This document shows positions 44,693-54,588 of a stretch of 64,000 nt of DNA, in pieces. A model generated the notes under the pieces. That model ran no database searches. It was not told where the DNA came from and worked only from the letters and a program-made list of their open reading frames with translations. This DNA comes from Bacteroidota bacterium (GTDB taxonomy: Bacteria; Bacteroidota; Bacteroidia; AKYH767-A; OLB10): assembly GCA_016699635.1 (NCBI GenBank), contig CP064983.1, positions 1,178,001 through 1,242,000 of the forward strand. Direction: 5' to 3'. Made by a program: the position numbers and the translations under genes. Numbering within the stretch: position 1 is the first letter of the stretch; each line of letters begins with the position of its first letter.

Positions 44693-45540
44693 TGTGCAGG
44701 CTTAAAAATAAATTTAAAAACTCCTGCTGCCAGCAACACAAGAACTGCTGTAAGTAATTTAAGCATTTGCGGAGGCACACCGGCAAGTAATGCAAATGCC
44801 AAAAGCAATCGAAATAAAACAGAGCCTAATAAGACAGTTATTAATGCACTAAATATAGAGGATGATTTGAAAAAAACTGCAAACGATTCGCCCAGAATAA
44901 CAGCAGCTAAACCGGCTATTACAATTCCAATACCCATATTAATATCAGCAAATCCCTGATATTGCACCATTAAATAACCACTTAATGCTGTCAGTGCATT
45001 GGCTATTGCCAATCCTGCAATTTTCATTAAATTAATATTTATGCCCATCGCTTTAACCATTAACTCATTGCTGCCTGTTGCACGCATTGCAATGCCGAAA
45101 TCGGTTTTCATCAGCCAGAATAATAACAACAATAAAATAATTGAAAACATTGCTGCCAGTAACATATTAAAACTTGCGCTCCCATTAAAAATACTTTCTT
45201 CATTGATTAATGGAATGTTAGGTCTTCCCATAATAAACAGGTTGATGGAATAGAGTGATGTCATTACTAAAATACCTGCAAGCAACGGATGCAACTTCAG
45301 TTGTGTGTGAATGAGACCTGTTGCAACTCCTGCCAAGGCACCTGCAGCAAGTACTATGGGCAATGCTACAGCAGGATGCCAATGATTTGAAATTAAAATT
45401 GCAGCAACAACACCGCCTAATGTATAACTGCCATCGGTGGTAATGTCCGGTATATTAAAAATCCGCAATGTCAGATAAATGCCAAATGCCATAGCAGCAT
45501 AGCACAAGCCCTGAATAATTGCAGGAATAATTACTTCCAT
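44689..45540 (-). CDS. ABC transporter permease (branched-chain/TrpY-like)
   Basis: 283-residue inner-membrane permease with eight or more hydrophobic segments. YLTLRIFNIPDITTDGSYTLGG near the N-terminus and MRATGSNELMVKAMGINI in the middle are typical of the family of permeases paired with PF04392 binding proteins. Start overlaps the binding-protein stop by one base and its stop overlaps the ATPase start, indicating coupled translation. Confidence 0.88.
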   Translation of the reverse strand: MEVIIPAIIQGLCYAAMAFGIYLTLRIFNIPDITTDGSYTLGGVVAAILISNHWHPAVALPIVLAAGALAGVATGLIHTQLKLHPLLAGILVMTSLYSINLFIMGRPNIPLINEESIFNGSASFNMLLAAMFSIILLLLLFWLMKTDFGIAMRATGSNELMVKAMGININLMKIAGLAIANALTALSGYLMVQYQGFADINMGIGIVIAGLAAVILGESFAVFFKSSSIFSALITVLLGSVLFRLLLAFALLAGVPPQMLKLLTAVLVLLAAGVFKFIFKPAQ

Positions 45541-46502
45541 TAATGTGAATCAATTACTATAAAACCATTGGGTGCAACAAGATTGAAACGAGTTGCTGCT
45601 TTATTGTTGAATACATATTGCCTGACTTGAACAAGTTCCGGTTTGGGGATTGTCGCAGTGTTTGATTTAAGATAATTTGCTGCTTCCACACCTGCCTGAA
45701 AGCCCCATTGATAAAAATCGGCACCATAGGATGCAATAGCTCCACGACTAACCAAGCCAGCTTCGCTGGTAAAAACCGGAAGTTGTGCTTCGTTACATGC
45801 CTTAACCACCGTTTCGAATGATGCAAAAATGACATTGTCGGGGAGCGCAAAAAACACATCAGGCTTTTTTGCAATGAGAGATTGTGTTACCAGTTGTGTT
45901 TCTGAAGAATTTGTAACCGGCAAGGCAATAATTTTCATCCCCGATGTTGTTGCTGCTTTTTGTAATTCTTCAAGCGCATCACGCGATTGTGGTTCGCTGG
46001 AATTGTAAATGGTGCCAACATTCACTGCATCAGGAAAGAAACGTTTTATCAATGCTACTGAGCTGTCAATATATGCCAATGTTTCAAAAACACCAAAGAG
46101 ATTTTTAGGATAATTTCCTTGGGCATCTGCGAGTCCTGCAAGATCAGGGCGTGGTGCTACCATCATACAAACAGGAATATCTTTTGAATGCTGCACTGCC
46201 GCTATTGTTGAAAGCGTTGAATTGGCTGCAATGAGTTTTACATTTTTTGAAATCAAATAATCACATGCCTGATTCAAAACAGCAATTTCACCCTGTGCGT
46301 TTGAAAAATAAATTTTTAGAGTATTATCTTTTTCTGAAAAGCCATTCTTTGACAATGCGTCTAAAAATCCTGTTCGTGCCTTTGCTAAAGTTGCATCTTC
46401 TGCAATATCTAAAAATCCAATTGACGGAATATTTTTTGAAGTGTTATCGCACGATGAAACTAAGCACCAAAATGCAACAATGATTAAATGCAGGTTTTTC
46501 AT
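45540..46502 (-). CDS. ABC transporter substrate-binding lipoprotein (PF04392/TrpX-like)
   Basis: About 320 residues. The ATG at 46502 (MKNLHLIIVAFWCLVSSCDN) gives a lipoprotein signal; the TTG at 46511 is rejected. SIGFLDIAEDATLAKARTGF starts the two-lobed periplasmic-binding fold, and later segments such as ASYGADFYQWGFQAG fit PF04392. It presents solute to the permease/ATPase pair downstream. Family members bind tryptophan, tyrosine or unknown solutes. A terminator separates the operon from tatA. Confidence 0.87.
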   Translation of the reverse strand: MKNLHLIIVAFWCLVSSCDNTSKNIPSIGFLDIAEDATLAKARTGFLDALSKNGFSEKDNTLKIYFSNAQGEIAVLNQACDYLISKNVKLIAANSTLSTIAAVQHSKDIPVCMMVAPRPDLAGLADAQGNYPKNLFGVFETLAYIDSSVALIKRFFPDAVNVGTIYNSSEPQSRDALEELQKAATTSGMKIIALPVTNSSETQLVTQSLIAKKPDVFFALPDNVIFASFETVVKACNEAQLPVFTSEAGLVSRGAIASYGADFYQWGFQAGVEAANYLKSNTATIPKPELVQVRQYVFNNKAATRFNLVAPNGFIVIDSH

Positions 46503-46556
46503 AATGAACAATGAAGGTATAAAACTAAGAAAATCTAAACTATCAGAAATGAAAAA

Positions 46557-46583
46557 CGGGACGCTGCTTGCGCAAACGTCCCG
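46557..46583 (-). terminator. Terminator after tatA
   Basis: CGGGACG pairs with CGTCCCG, enclosing an inner TTGCGCAA palindrome; on the minus strand it is followed by TTTTTC. It isolates the ABC operon from the tatA cluster. Confidence 0.78.
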
Positions 46584-46605
46584 AAGCCATGAAAACTATC
46601 GTTGT

Positions 46606-46800
46606 TTATTTATTTTCTTTTTTTTCTTCATCCTTTTCAACACCGGATGATGCATCTTTAAATTCTTTTATCCCTTTACCAAGTCCTCTTGCCAATTCAG
46701 GTAATTTTTTTCCTCCGAAACACAACAACAACACTAAAACAATCAGCAGTATTTCAGACCCACCTAAACTCCAAAGCAGTAAACAAGTAACAGAACTCAT
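46606..46800 (-). CDS. tatA: Twin-arginine translocase subunit TatA/E
   Basis: 64 residues: a hydrophobic N-terminal helix, a FGGKKLPELARGLGKGIKEF amphipathic helix typical of TatA, and a charged tail. It forms the pore component that exports folded Tat substrates such as ActB. No tatC is adjacent. A TTTG-N22-TATATTTG pair upstream suggests its own promoter. Confidence 0.9.
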   Translation of the reverse strand: MSSVTCLLLWSLGGSEILLIVLVLLLCFGGKKLPELARGLGKGIKEFKDASSGVEKDEEKKENK

Positions 46801-46817
46801 TCTTTAAATATATGGTA

Positions 46818-46851
46818 CAAATATACAAGAAATTATAATGTTACATGCAAA
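46818..46851 (-). promoter_or_regulatory. Candidate promoter of tatA
   Basis: On the minus strand TTTG (46848-46851) lies 22 bp upstream of TATATTTG (46818-46825), matching the -33 and -7 elements with the same spacing as the dxs promoter. The start codon is 17 bp downstream. Confidence 0.55.
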
Positions 46852-46862
46852 TAATCGTTAAA

Positions 46863-48104
46863 TTATTTTTTTGCAATCCACAATGCAGGATTTAGTTTGG
46901 TAAAACCTTTCCATATCTGAAGATTCATATCAGCATTACCTGATTCAGAATCAGTCCTTACACGACCAATGTTTTGTTTTGTTGTAACCTTCTCCCCTTT
47001 AGTGACAAACACTTCGTCAAGATTGGAATAAACAGATAAAAATTCGCCATGCCTGATAATTACTGCCGAGCCATTCGGCAAATTGACTGTGCCTGTAACT
47101 TCTCCACTAATAATACTTCGTACTGAGCTGCCCTTTGATGTACGGATATCAATTCCATCATTCTTAGTTGTCACATTTTTTAATAATGGGTGCTGATGTT
47201 CGCCAAACGTCTCAGATATTCTCCCTTTTTCAACAGGCCATGGCAAACTGCCCTTGTTATTGGCAAAGCTGTTGCTTAATTGCTGCGCTTCCGGTGTTAG
47301 TGTAAATACATTCTCATTAGTAACGTTCTTCTTACCTGCTTTCACTGCTTTTTTCTTTGCTGCCTCAATTTCTTTTCTCACCATTGCAGCAATAGCCTTA
47401 TCTAACTTTGCTTTATCTCTGATTTTTGCTTCAAGCTTTTTGCGTAATGATTTTTCGCTTGCCTGCAGGTTTTCCATCATTTTATCCTGCTCCTGCTTTT
47501 CACTTTCAAGATTTTTCCTTTGGCTTTCCTGTGTTTGTTTGAGTCCCGTCTTTTCATTTTTCTTTTGCTGCAGGTCAGCCTTTTTACTGTTCAGGCTGGT
47601 CTGGACTTCTGCAATCTGTTCAACCTGATTTCGTCTGTTCTCAGTAAACTGCTTTAAAAATTTAAGTCGCTTGTAAGCCTGGTTAAAATCGTCAGCAGCA
47701 AAAACAAACATCATGGTCTGATATTTATTTCTGTTGCGTTGTGCAAACTGAATCATTGCTGCATAATCTTCGCGCAATTGCTTCATTTGTCTTTCAAGAG
47801 AATCTATAGATTTTCCTGTTTTATCAATCTCACCATTGAGCGATTTAATTTCAACGTTAATTGAGTTGATGAGGTCATTACGGAGAGATATTTTTTTTCT
47901 CAAGGCATCAAGTTGTGCCTGTGTGGCATTTTTATTTTTCTCGGTAAGTTTCAGCAGCTTGTTAGTCTCATTAATTTCACGCTGAAGGCGCTCTCTTTTC
48001 TTCTCCAGTTCGCGCTTGTTACCTTGTGCTAAGGCAATATTGCCAACAGCCATAAACAAGAATGTAGCAACAAAATAAATCCACCCGGAACGGAAAATTT
48101 TCAT
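46863..48104 (-). CDS. EnvC-like murein hydrolase activator (coiled coil plus degenerate LytM domain)
   Basis: 413 residues. Signal peptide (ending NIALAQ), a long coiled coil (residues about 28-250, very rich in Lys/Glu/Gln), then a LytM/M23 domain starting SLPWPVEKGRISETFGEHQH. The usual zinc ligands are missing: HxGxD reads NDGID and the final HxH region reads YSNL. As in E. coli EnvC and NlpD this points to a non-catalytic activator of amidases during cell separation. Its -7-like TAATTTTG box ends only five bases before the start codon. Confidence 0.88.
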   Translation of the reverse strand: MKIFRSGWIYFVATFLFMAVGNIALAQGNKRELEKKRERLQREINETNKLLKLTEKNKNATQAQLDALRKKISLRNDLINSINVEIKSLNGEIDKTGKSIDSLERQMKQLREDYAAMIQFAQRNRNKYQTMMFVFAADDFNQAYKRLKFLKQFTENRRNQVEQIAEVQTSLNSKKADLQQKKNEKTGLKQTQESQRKNLESEKQEQDKMMENLQASEKSLRKKLEAKIRDKAKLDKAIAAMVRKEIEAAKKKAVKAGKKNVTNENVFTLTPEAQQLSNSFANNKGSLPWPVEKGRISETFGEHQHPLLKNVTTKNDGIDIRTSKGSSVRSIISGEVTGTVNLPNGSAVIIRHGEFLSVYSNLDEVFVTKGEKVTTKQNIGRVRTDSESGNADMNLQIWKGFTKLNPALWIAKK

Positions 48105-48180
48105 TGCAGCAAAATTAGGTTTAGTGTTCCCTTTAGTCTTTAAGATGCAAATTAATTATTGACACATTTATGCACGACAA

Positions 48181-49017
48181 TCAGCGCGCTTTCTTAAAGC
48201 TTTTAGGTATGCTGAATGGAAATTCCAATGTGTCTTCAACAGTTACTTTAGTATATTCCAAGTCAACAAGAATATTTTTTTCTGCTTTAATATTGGTTAC
48301 AGAATGATGAGGAAAATATCCGGCAGAGGTATATGAATAACCGGAATATTTTGTCTCAAGCGATTTTTGTATCCGATTGTCTTCAATGGCTAACTTCATA
48401 ATTCTATAGTTGCTTCCATCAACATAAAAATCCTGAATGACAGGTTTACTCGGGTCTTTCTCTTCAAGCGATCGTTTTAATTTACGCTTGCTGAGTGTAC
48501 TGAGAATGTAATACTGATCTTCAAGATAAACAGAGTGAAATTTATTTCTTTTATAAACAAAAAGACTTCCTGTCAGAATACCCTGGATAATATCAAAGTC
48601 GAGGTTGCCTGCATAAAGCAAATCGTTAATTTCTTTGTAGCCGGAAACTTTATACTCTTTATTGATTCTGTCGAGAAAACGAACTGTATCAGGTGTCAGC
48701 AATATGCGAACGGCTTCAATGCCGAGCAGTGGCGAAACAGAAATCCAGATAGCACTGTCGCGGCATATACGCAGCGAAACATTAAAGTTATTTTTATCGC
48801 CATCAATGTTTGTATTTACAGTTGCCTTACCGCTAATCCATCTTCCAAAAAAAGCACTGTCAATAATATTTTTCAATAAAGTTTCAGCTCCTTGCTCCTC
48901 AAGTTTTGTTATGGGTTTAATAACAATTGGCTTCTCTGATTTCTTGGTAACCTTACAGGCATTAAATACCAGCATTGGTATCAACACACATAAAATTATC
49001 TGTAGAAATTTACTCAT
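48181..49017 (-). CDS. DUF4292 lipoprotein
   Basis: 278 residues with a lipobox (LVFNACK). DUF4292 features include RWISGKATVNTN, then SAIWISVSPLLGIEAVRILL and TPDTVRFLDRINKEY, with a C-terminal PHHSVTNIKAEKNILVDLEY. The fold resembles lipoprotein-carrier proteins in shape, but no role is proven. Start overlaps the TPR gene stop by 8 bp. It belongs to a cluster running from a nucleotidyltransferase to TatA. Confidence 0.86.
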   Translation of the reverse strand: MSKFLQIILCVLIPMLVFNACKVTKKSEKPIVIKPITKLEEQGAETLLKNIIDSAFFGRWISGKATVNTNIDGDKNNFNVSLRICRDSAIWISVSPLLGIEAVRILLTPDTVRFLDRINKEYKVSGYKEINDLLYAGNLDFDIIQGILTGSLFVYKRNKFHSVYLEDQYYILSTLSKRKLKRSLEEKDPSKPVIQDFYVDGSNYRIMKLAIEDNRIQKSLETKYSGYSYTSAGYFPHHSVTNIKAEKNILVDLEYTKVTVEDTLEFPFSIPKSFKKAR

Positions 49018-50758
49018 ACAGTTTTTTATCCCTGATTTTCTGGTCTAATAATCCTGATGCATCTCCCGATTGCTTTGCCTTTTTCCAGTATTCAAATGCT
49101 TTATCGGATTGATTCAGCTTAAATAAAATGTCACCGTAATGTTCCAGAATAGTACCGCTGTTTTCACCTCCGTTTTCCATAGCTTTTTCAATCCATTTTT
49201 TTGCTTCATCATACTTTCCTTCCTGATACAATATCCATCCGTAGGTATCTAAAAATGATGACTGATTGGGTTGAAGTTCATTACTATGCTTAGACATCTT
49301 CTCTGCCTGCTCTAATTTTTCTTTTCTAACCGATAGATAGTAGGCGTAATTATTGAGCACAAAAGGCTCATTGGGATCAATTTCAAGCGCCTTGTCGAAT
49401 GAACTGTCAGAGGCTGAATACTCTTTAGTCTTATTATAACAATCACCGAGATTAGAATAAAATTGTATCAATTGCTGATTGTTGTCAACCACCAACTTAA
49501 CACCTTGATTTAAAATATTAATTGCATCAGCAGGTAAATTGCGCTGACTTTTTGCAATACCGTTTAACAGATAAAGTGAAGATTCATTTGGAAACAACCC
49601 TATTGCTTCGGCACTTGCCGTGTCCATGGCATGAAAATCTTTCAGTTCAGAAAGATTAATAACATATTGTTGCCAAACATTCAGATTATCTTTATCCAAA
49701 TCAAGTGCTTTTCTGTAGAATGAAACAGCCTGGCTATAATCTTTATTCATAGTTAACAAATCACCATAAATTGCCTGTGCGCGTGATTCATCAGGATGCG
49801 TTTCTGCAAGTGTTTTACACAACTCCATACACTGCAACATCATTGATGAATCGCGTTGCAACAATGGAATGTAAGAAGAAATTATTTTAACTTTAATGTC
49901 TGTATCTAAGTCGCGATTGGTAAAAGCTTTCTGTAAATTCTCGAATGATTTTTCTTTATCACCTTTGTTGCGATAGTAATCTGCCAGATTGAGATAAATG
50001 CGTGGTTCATTCGGATTAACAGCCTTCATTCTATCTATAACAGACAATGCTTTGTCGGGCATGTTGTTTGCTGAATAAAGCTCATAAAGCAGAGAGTACA
50101 TATCCATACTCTCCGGATTGCTGCTGATATAATTTTCAAGTACTACAGCGGCTTTGTCAACCTTGTTTTGCTTCAGATAAATTTGCTCTTTACGTAAGGT
50201 GATTTCTTTATCGGGGCCAACAATAGATTCGATTTTATCAAAAAGCTTTCAAGGCATCATTCAGTTTGGATGCATTCACCAATGCATAAGCCCACTGATA
50301 ATAAAAAGTCAATTCGTTGTGGGAAACTCAGCGGTAAGATTCTGATAAATTAATGCCGCTTCGTTCCACTGATTTGTTCTTTGATAAATTTCTGCCAGCA
50401 GTTGCTTATACCATTCATTCTTTGGATTAATGCTTGATGCGCTTTTTGCAAAGTTTAATGCTTCAGCATATTTTTTACGATTGGCATATAGCTGCGCCAT
50501 TTCATAAAGTGAGGCATCATTTCTCGGATCAATCTTTAAACACTCTGCAAAAAGTTCAGCTGCACGACCTTCATTACCCAATATTTTTTCTTTGTTGGCA
50601 TTCACAAAGAAATACATGAGTTTTGTTTTACTCTCTTCGGAGAGATTAGTTTCCTTGCCTGCAGAAGTTGTTTGTTTACTTGTCTTACATGATGTGGCAA
50701 ACACGCCAATCATTAAGAGCAAAACCAAAACTTTACGAACTTCTAAAAAACTCCTCAT
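49010..50758 (-). CDS. TPR-repeat lipoprotein, frameshifted
   Basis: Fragments 50309-50758 and 49010-50107, plus a short bridging stretch around 50108-50308 in shifted frames, give about 582 residues. The ATG at 50758 precedes a lipobox (GVFATSCK). The rest is about a dozen TPR units, e.g. AAELFAECLKIDPRNDASLY and SSFDKALEIDPNEPFVLNNY. Such proteins act as envelope scaffolds. It couples to DUF4292 by an 8-bp overlap and follows the nucleotidyltransferase by about 10 bp. Confidence 0.83.
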
Positions 50759-50768
50759 CTTATTTTTA

Positions 50769-51769
50769 TTATGCCTGTGTTGAATAATCACCCATACTCA
50801 AATCATCGGCCTTACCTTTATAAACACAATAGTTTCCTATCATTGAATTGCTGATAACAGCATCGTTGATGTTGCTGTTAGTTTGAATAATACATTGTGA
50901 AATTACACTGTTTTCAATTTTTGTTTTTGCACCAACACTCACTCCAGACCAATCACACTTCCGATAATTTCTGCATTGTCTGCAATAAAACATGGTTTGT
51001 TGATTACACTATTTGTGATTTTTGCTGATGGCGAAATATAATTTTCAGGATATTTAATGTCTAACATTCTACCATTGGTATATGCAGTAGCATCTTTATT
51101 TCCACAGTCGAGCCACTCCTCTACTTTACCGGGAACCAATTTCAGTCCTTTGTTTTTCATGTTCTCCATGGCATTGGTTAACTGAAACTCTCCTTTGTCT
51201 TTAATATTATTATCTATCAAATACTGAAGTTCTTTCTTCAGGTTTTCGCCATCTTTAAAATAGTAAATCCTGATAATTGCCAGATCAGAAACAAACTGTA
51301 CCGGTTTCTCAACAAAGTCTGTTATAATATTTTCTGCATTTACTTTAACTACTCCAAACTGACGTGGGTCTTCTATCTGTTTTACCCAAATGGTTCCATC
51401 ATGCGCAGAATCTATTTTAGCATTACTTTTAAAAAGTGTGTCAGCAAATGCAACAACTACTTTTCCTTTAAGCGCAGACTGTGCACAAAGTATTGCATGT
51501 GCAGTTCCCAGAGGTTCGTCCTGATAATGTATTGTTCCTTTAGCACCTAAAGATGCCGCTATATCTGTCAGCGTTTTTTCTACCTGACTACCAAAACGAC
51601 CTACTACAAAAGCAATTTCGTCAACCTTTTCGGGGCAAACAGAAATAATATCTTCCATAAGATGCTGAACTATAGGTTTTCCTGCAACAGGAATCAAAGG
51701 TTTAGGCACTGTTAAAGTGTGTGGGCGCATGCGTTTGCCCATGCCGGCCATTGGGATAATTATTTTCAT
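50769..51769 (-). CDS. Sugar-phosphate nucleotidyltransferase, frameshifted
   Basis: About 333 residues. Fragment 50939-51769 has the nucleotide-binding PMAGMGKRMRPHTLTVPKPL and DEPLGTAHAI, then sugar-binding NNIKDKGEFQLTNAM; the second (50769-50993) continues a left-handed beta-helix (hexapeptide-like SVGVSVGAKTKIENSVI). They join near 50945 by one lost base (IGPGVSVGA). It is glucose-1-phosphate thymidylyltransferase-like; the exact sugar and nucleotide are not determined. First gene of the TPR-DUF4292-EnvC cluster. Confidence 0.85.
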
Positions 51770-51849
51770 ACGTTACTAATCGTCATAATTTGGAGGGGCA
51801 AAGGTAATGAAGAGATGGCTCTGTTCAAACTCAAAAACCAAAGCATACC

Positions 51850-53215
51850 CTAATCTTCAGAATTACTTTTTTCTTTATTTAACAGTCTGTAAATGGTGCT
51901 TTTACCAATGTTAAGTTTCTCTGCAGCCTGAATAACATTACCGTTGCATTGCGACAATATATGCATGATGATTTTCTTCTCATATTGTTCCATCGTGAGG
52001 TTTTGTGAAAGCAACTCGGTTTCAAAATTACTCTGTGAAAACAAGATATCATCAGGTTCAATTATGTCATTGTTACTCATCACAACTGCCAGTTCGGTAA
52101 TTGATTTCAGTTCTCTGACATTGCCGGGAAATTGATAAGCAAGGAGTTTGTTCTGAGCCTTTGCAGATATTTTTTTTTACAGGTAGTTGATTGTCTTTAC
52201 AAAACTGTGTGATGAAATATTTAGCAAGCAGAATAATATCTTTATCTCTCTCGCGCAGTGGAGGTAAATTTATCTGAAGTCCGTAAAGTCTGTAATACAA
52301 ATCTTCTCTGAACCGGTTCTTTTTTACCTCGTCAAGCAGGTTTCGATGTGTGGCAGCAATAATGCGTGTATTAATTTTTATGGGTTTGTTGCTCCCTATC
52401 CGCACCACTTCTTTTTCCTGTAGCACACGAAGGAGTTTTGCCTGTAAGGACAAATCCATTTCTGCAATTTCGTCTAAAAACAATGTGCCTCCATCGGCCT
52501 CTTCAAATTTACCAATGCGGCTTTGAAGTGCACCTGTAAATGCTCCTTTTTCATGACCAAACAATTCACTTTCGGCAAGGTCATTAGGAATGGCAGCCAT
52601 ATTTATCGCTACAAAACCTGACTTTTCTCTTAACGAATTGTAATGAATGGCTTTTGCAATTTCTTCTTTACCAGTACCTGTTTCGCCTGAGATAGTTACA
52701 GTAATGTTGGTAGCTGCGGCTTTTTCAATTAATGGAAACAACGACTGAAAATTACTGCTGCTTCCTATCAACCTATCCTGAAAATTGTATTTTTTTTCTA
52801 CCTCTTTTTCAAGACGAGAAATTTTCTGTTTCAGGCCCTGTCGTTCTTTTATCAGCTCTACTGTATTGAGCAGTTTATCTCTTATATCTTTCGATTTAAC
52901 AAAATAGTCAACAGCCCCTGATTTTAATAATTCAACAGCAGTGTCAATGTTATGTTGTTCGGAGATGATGAGTGTATCGGCATCAGGGCATTGTTCTTTA
53001 ATGAGTCCGAGCAAGGTACTTCCATTGGTATCGGGTAGGTGATAGTCAATGGTAATGATATCAGGGTGGAGATGAAGGTTTTTCAACACCTCTTTGCCAG
53101 TGCTGAAAGCCGTTACGGCATGATCGGGGTTCAATGACAACACATAGTGCAGAAATTCTCTGTACCAGTCGTCATCTTCTACAACGAAAATGCGTGTAAT
53201 GGAGGTGGTTTTCAT
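51850..53215 (-). CDS. Sigma-54-dependent response regulator (NtrC family), frameshifted
   Basis: Starts at the ATG at 53215 (MKTTSITRIFVVEDDDW); an upstream frame overlaps a tRNA terminator and is rejected. Domains: receiver with acidic EDDD and the phospho-acceptor Asp in TIDYHLPDTNG, AAA+ with GETGTGKEEIAK and GAFTGA (sigma-54 contact) plus GGTLFLDEIAEM, then a Fis-type helix-turn-helix (NVIQAAEKLNIGKSTIYRLL). A run of nine T (52170-52178) breaks the frame; the second fragment is 51850-52083. It needs RpoN (25106-26628). No partner kinase is adjacent. Confidence 0.91.
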
Positions 53216-53232
53216 CTTACAAAAGAAATAAA

Positions 53233-53264
53233 AAAAGGTTGCCATTATGATGAAGCAACCTTTT
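53233..53264 (-). terminator. Terminator after tRNA-Gln
   Basis: AAAAGGTTGC pairs with GCAACCTTTT around a 12-base loop; on the minus strand a T run follows. It lies directly downstream of tRNA-Gln and upstream of the sigma-54 activator gene. Confidence 0.78.
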
Positions 53265-53270
53265 GAAGTG

Positions 53271-53341
53271 TTGTCCGACTAGGATTCGAACCTAGAAAGG
53301 CAGAACCAAAATCTGCAGTGTTACCTTTACACCATCGGACA
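53271..53341 (-). tRNA. trnQ: tRNA-Gln (anticodon UUG)
   Basis: Minus-strand cloverleaf: acceptor TGTCCGA pairs with TCGGACA, a D-arm GTGT...ACAC, anticodon arm GCAGA-TTTTGGT-TCTGC with anticodon TTG, and T-arm CTAGG-TTCGAAT-CCTAG. Discriminator is A. CCA is not encoded. It reads CAA glutamine codons. Confidence 0.95.
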
Positions 53342-53441
53342 AACGAGGGCGCAAAAATAGCATATTTTTGAAAAGAAAAAATCACTTTTTTAAAAAATCT
53401 AAATGCTGAAAATTAACCGTTTATGTAAGATTTAAATCCTT

Positions 53442-54461
53442 TCATGTCCAAACCTTAGTTCCCTTCGGTGCAGTTGGTACAAATGTCAATATTGCTTCGT
53501 GACTTGAGTACCAGTTTTCTGAAACGGTTATAAGGTTCACTTTGCCACACTTTTTTGAACCCGTCTGTTGCAACCTGCCCAAAACGGTGACTTGCATCTT
53601 TATCAAAACAGCAAGGAACAACATTGCCATCCCAGGTAATGACACATGAATGCCACATCCGCCAGCAATGATTCAATAACGGATTACGGATGCTGTATGT
53701 GCCGTCTTTATTTTTTTATACCTTGAATGTGAAAGGTCGTTTGGCATTAACTCATTGCCATGCTCATAATCATAAAGCTGTGCCGTTTTATAAACCACCT
53801 CGTCAATGCCTATGGTTTTGGCTAATTGCTCAACTTCTTTAATCTGATGTTCGTTGGGCTTTACAACTAAAAACTGAAAAATGAGATGTGGTGTTTTGGA
53901 TTTAAGTTTGCGTTTCCACTTCACCATATTCTCTGCACCTTTTATCACTTTTTCTAACGACCCACCAATACGATATTGCTGATAAGTTTCCTGCGTAGTT
54001 CCATCAATTGAAATTATCAGTCTGTCGGGCCTGACTCAATGGTTTTACGTGCATTGTCATCATCCAAATAATGTGCATTGGTAGAAGTGGCTGTATAAAT
54101 TTTTTTGTGATGCATAGCGTATCATCTCAAACAAATTTTTGTTGAGATAAGGCTCTCCCTGAAAATATAAGATGAGATATAGCAGGTCAGGTGAAAGTTC
54201 ATCTATAACTTTTTCAAAAAAGTCAGGTTGCAACATACCTGTGGGTCTGCTGAAAGCACGAAGTCCACTCGGACATTCAGGGCAGCGAAGATTACAGGAA
54301 GTTGTAGGCTCCATTGAAATACTCACTGGCATACCGCTGACATTTGCCTTTCCGGTTATGCGTGATAAGTAATAGCTGCATAGAATTTTACTGAAGTTGA
54401 ACAAACGTCTTGCAGTAAGCTTACTCAGCAGATTTGATATGTCTTTAATATTACGGTTCAA
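53442..54461 (-). CDS. Radical SAM/SPASM domain protein, frameshifted
   Basis: Fragments 54060-54461, 53673-53948 and 53455-53676 form one protein of about 340 residues. The radical SAM cluster motif CNLRCPECPSG is in the first fragment. A bridging frame carries RLIISIDGTTQETYQQYRIGG, typical of this family, and the third fragment has a SPASM-type cysteine set (HSCVITWDGNVVPCCFDKD and ICTNC). Correcting a GGGAA near the 3' end extends it as CTEGTKVWT to 53442. It probably modifies a peptide or small substrate; no obvious peptide substrate gene is adjacent. Confidence 0.83.
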
Positions 54462-54588
54462 TGGGATGGCAACAAAAACACAAAAAATTAAAATACAATT
54501 TACAAACTGCTAATCAGAAAGTAAACACTTGTGCAAAGCTAATGTTTTTATATGCTTATTTAAATCAAGTCGTTTATTGTAAATTACA

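Noticed and set aside
53216..53245. Upstream start for the sigma-54 activator (MATFFYFFCK)
   Set aside because: It would overlap the tRNA-Gln terminator hairpin; the ATG at 53215 directly precedes the receiver domain.
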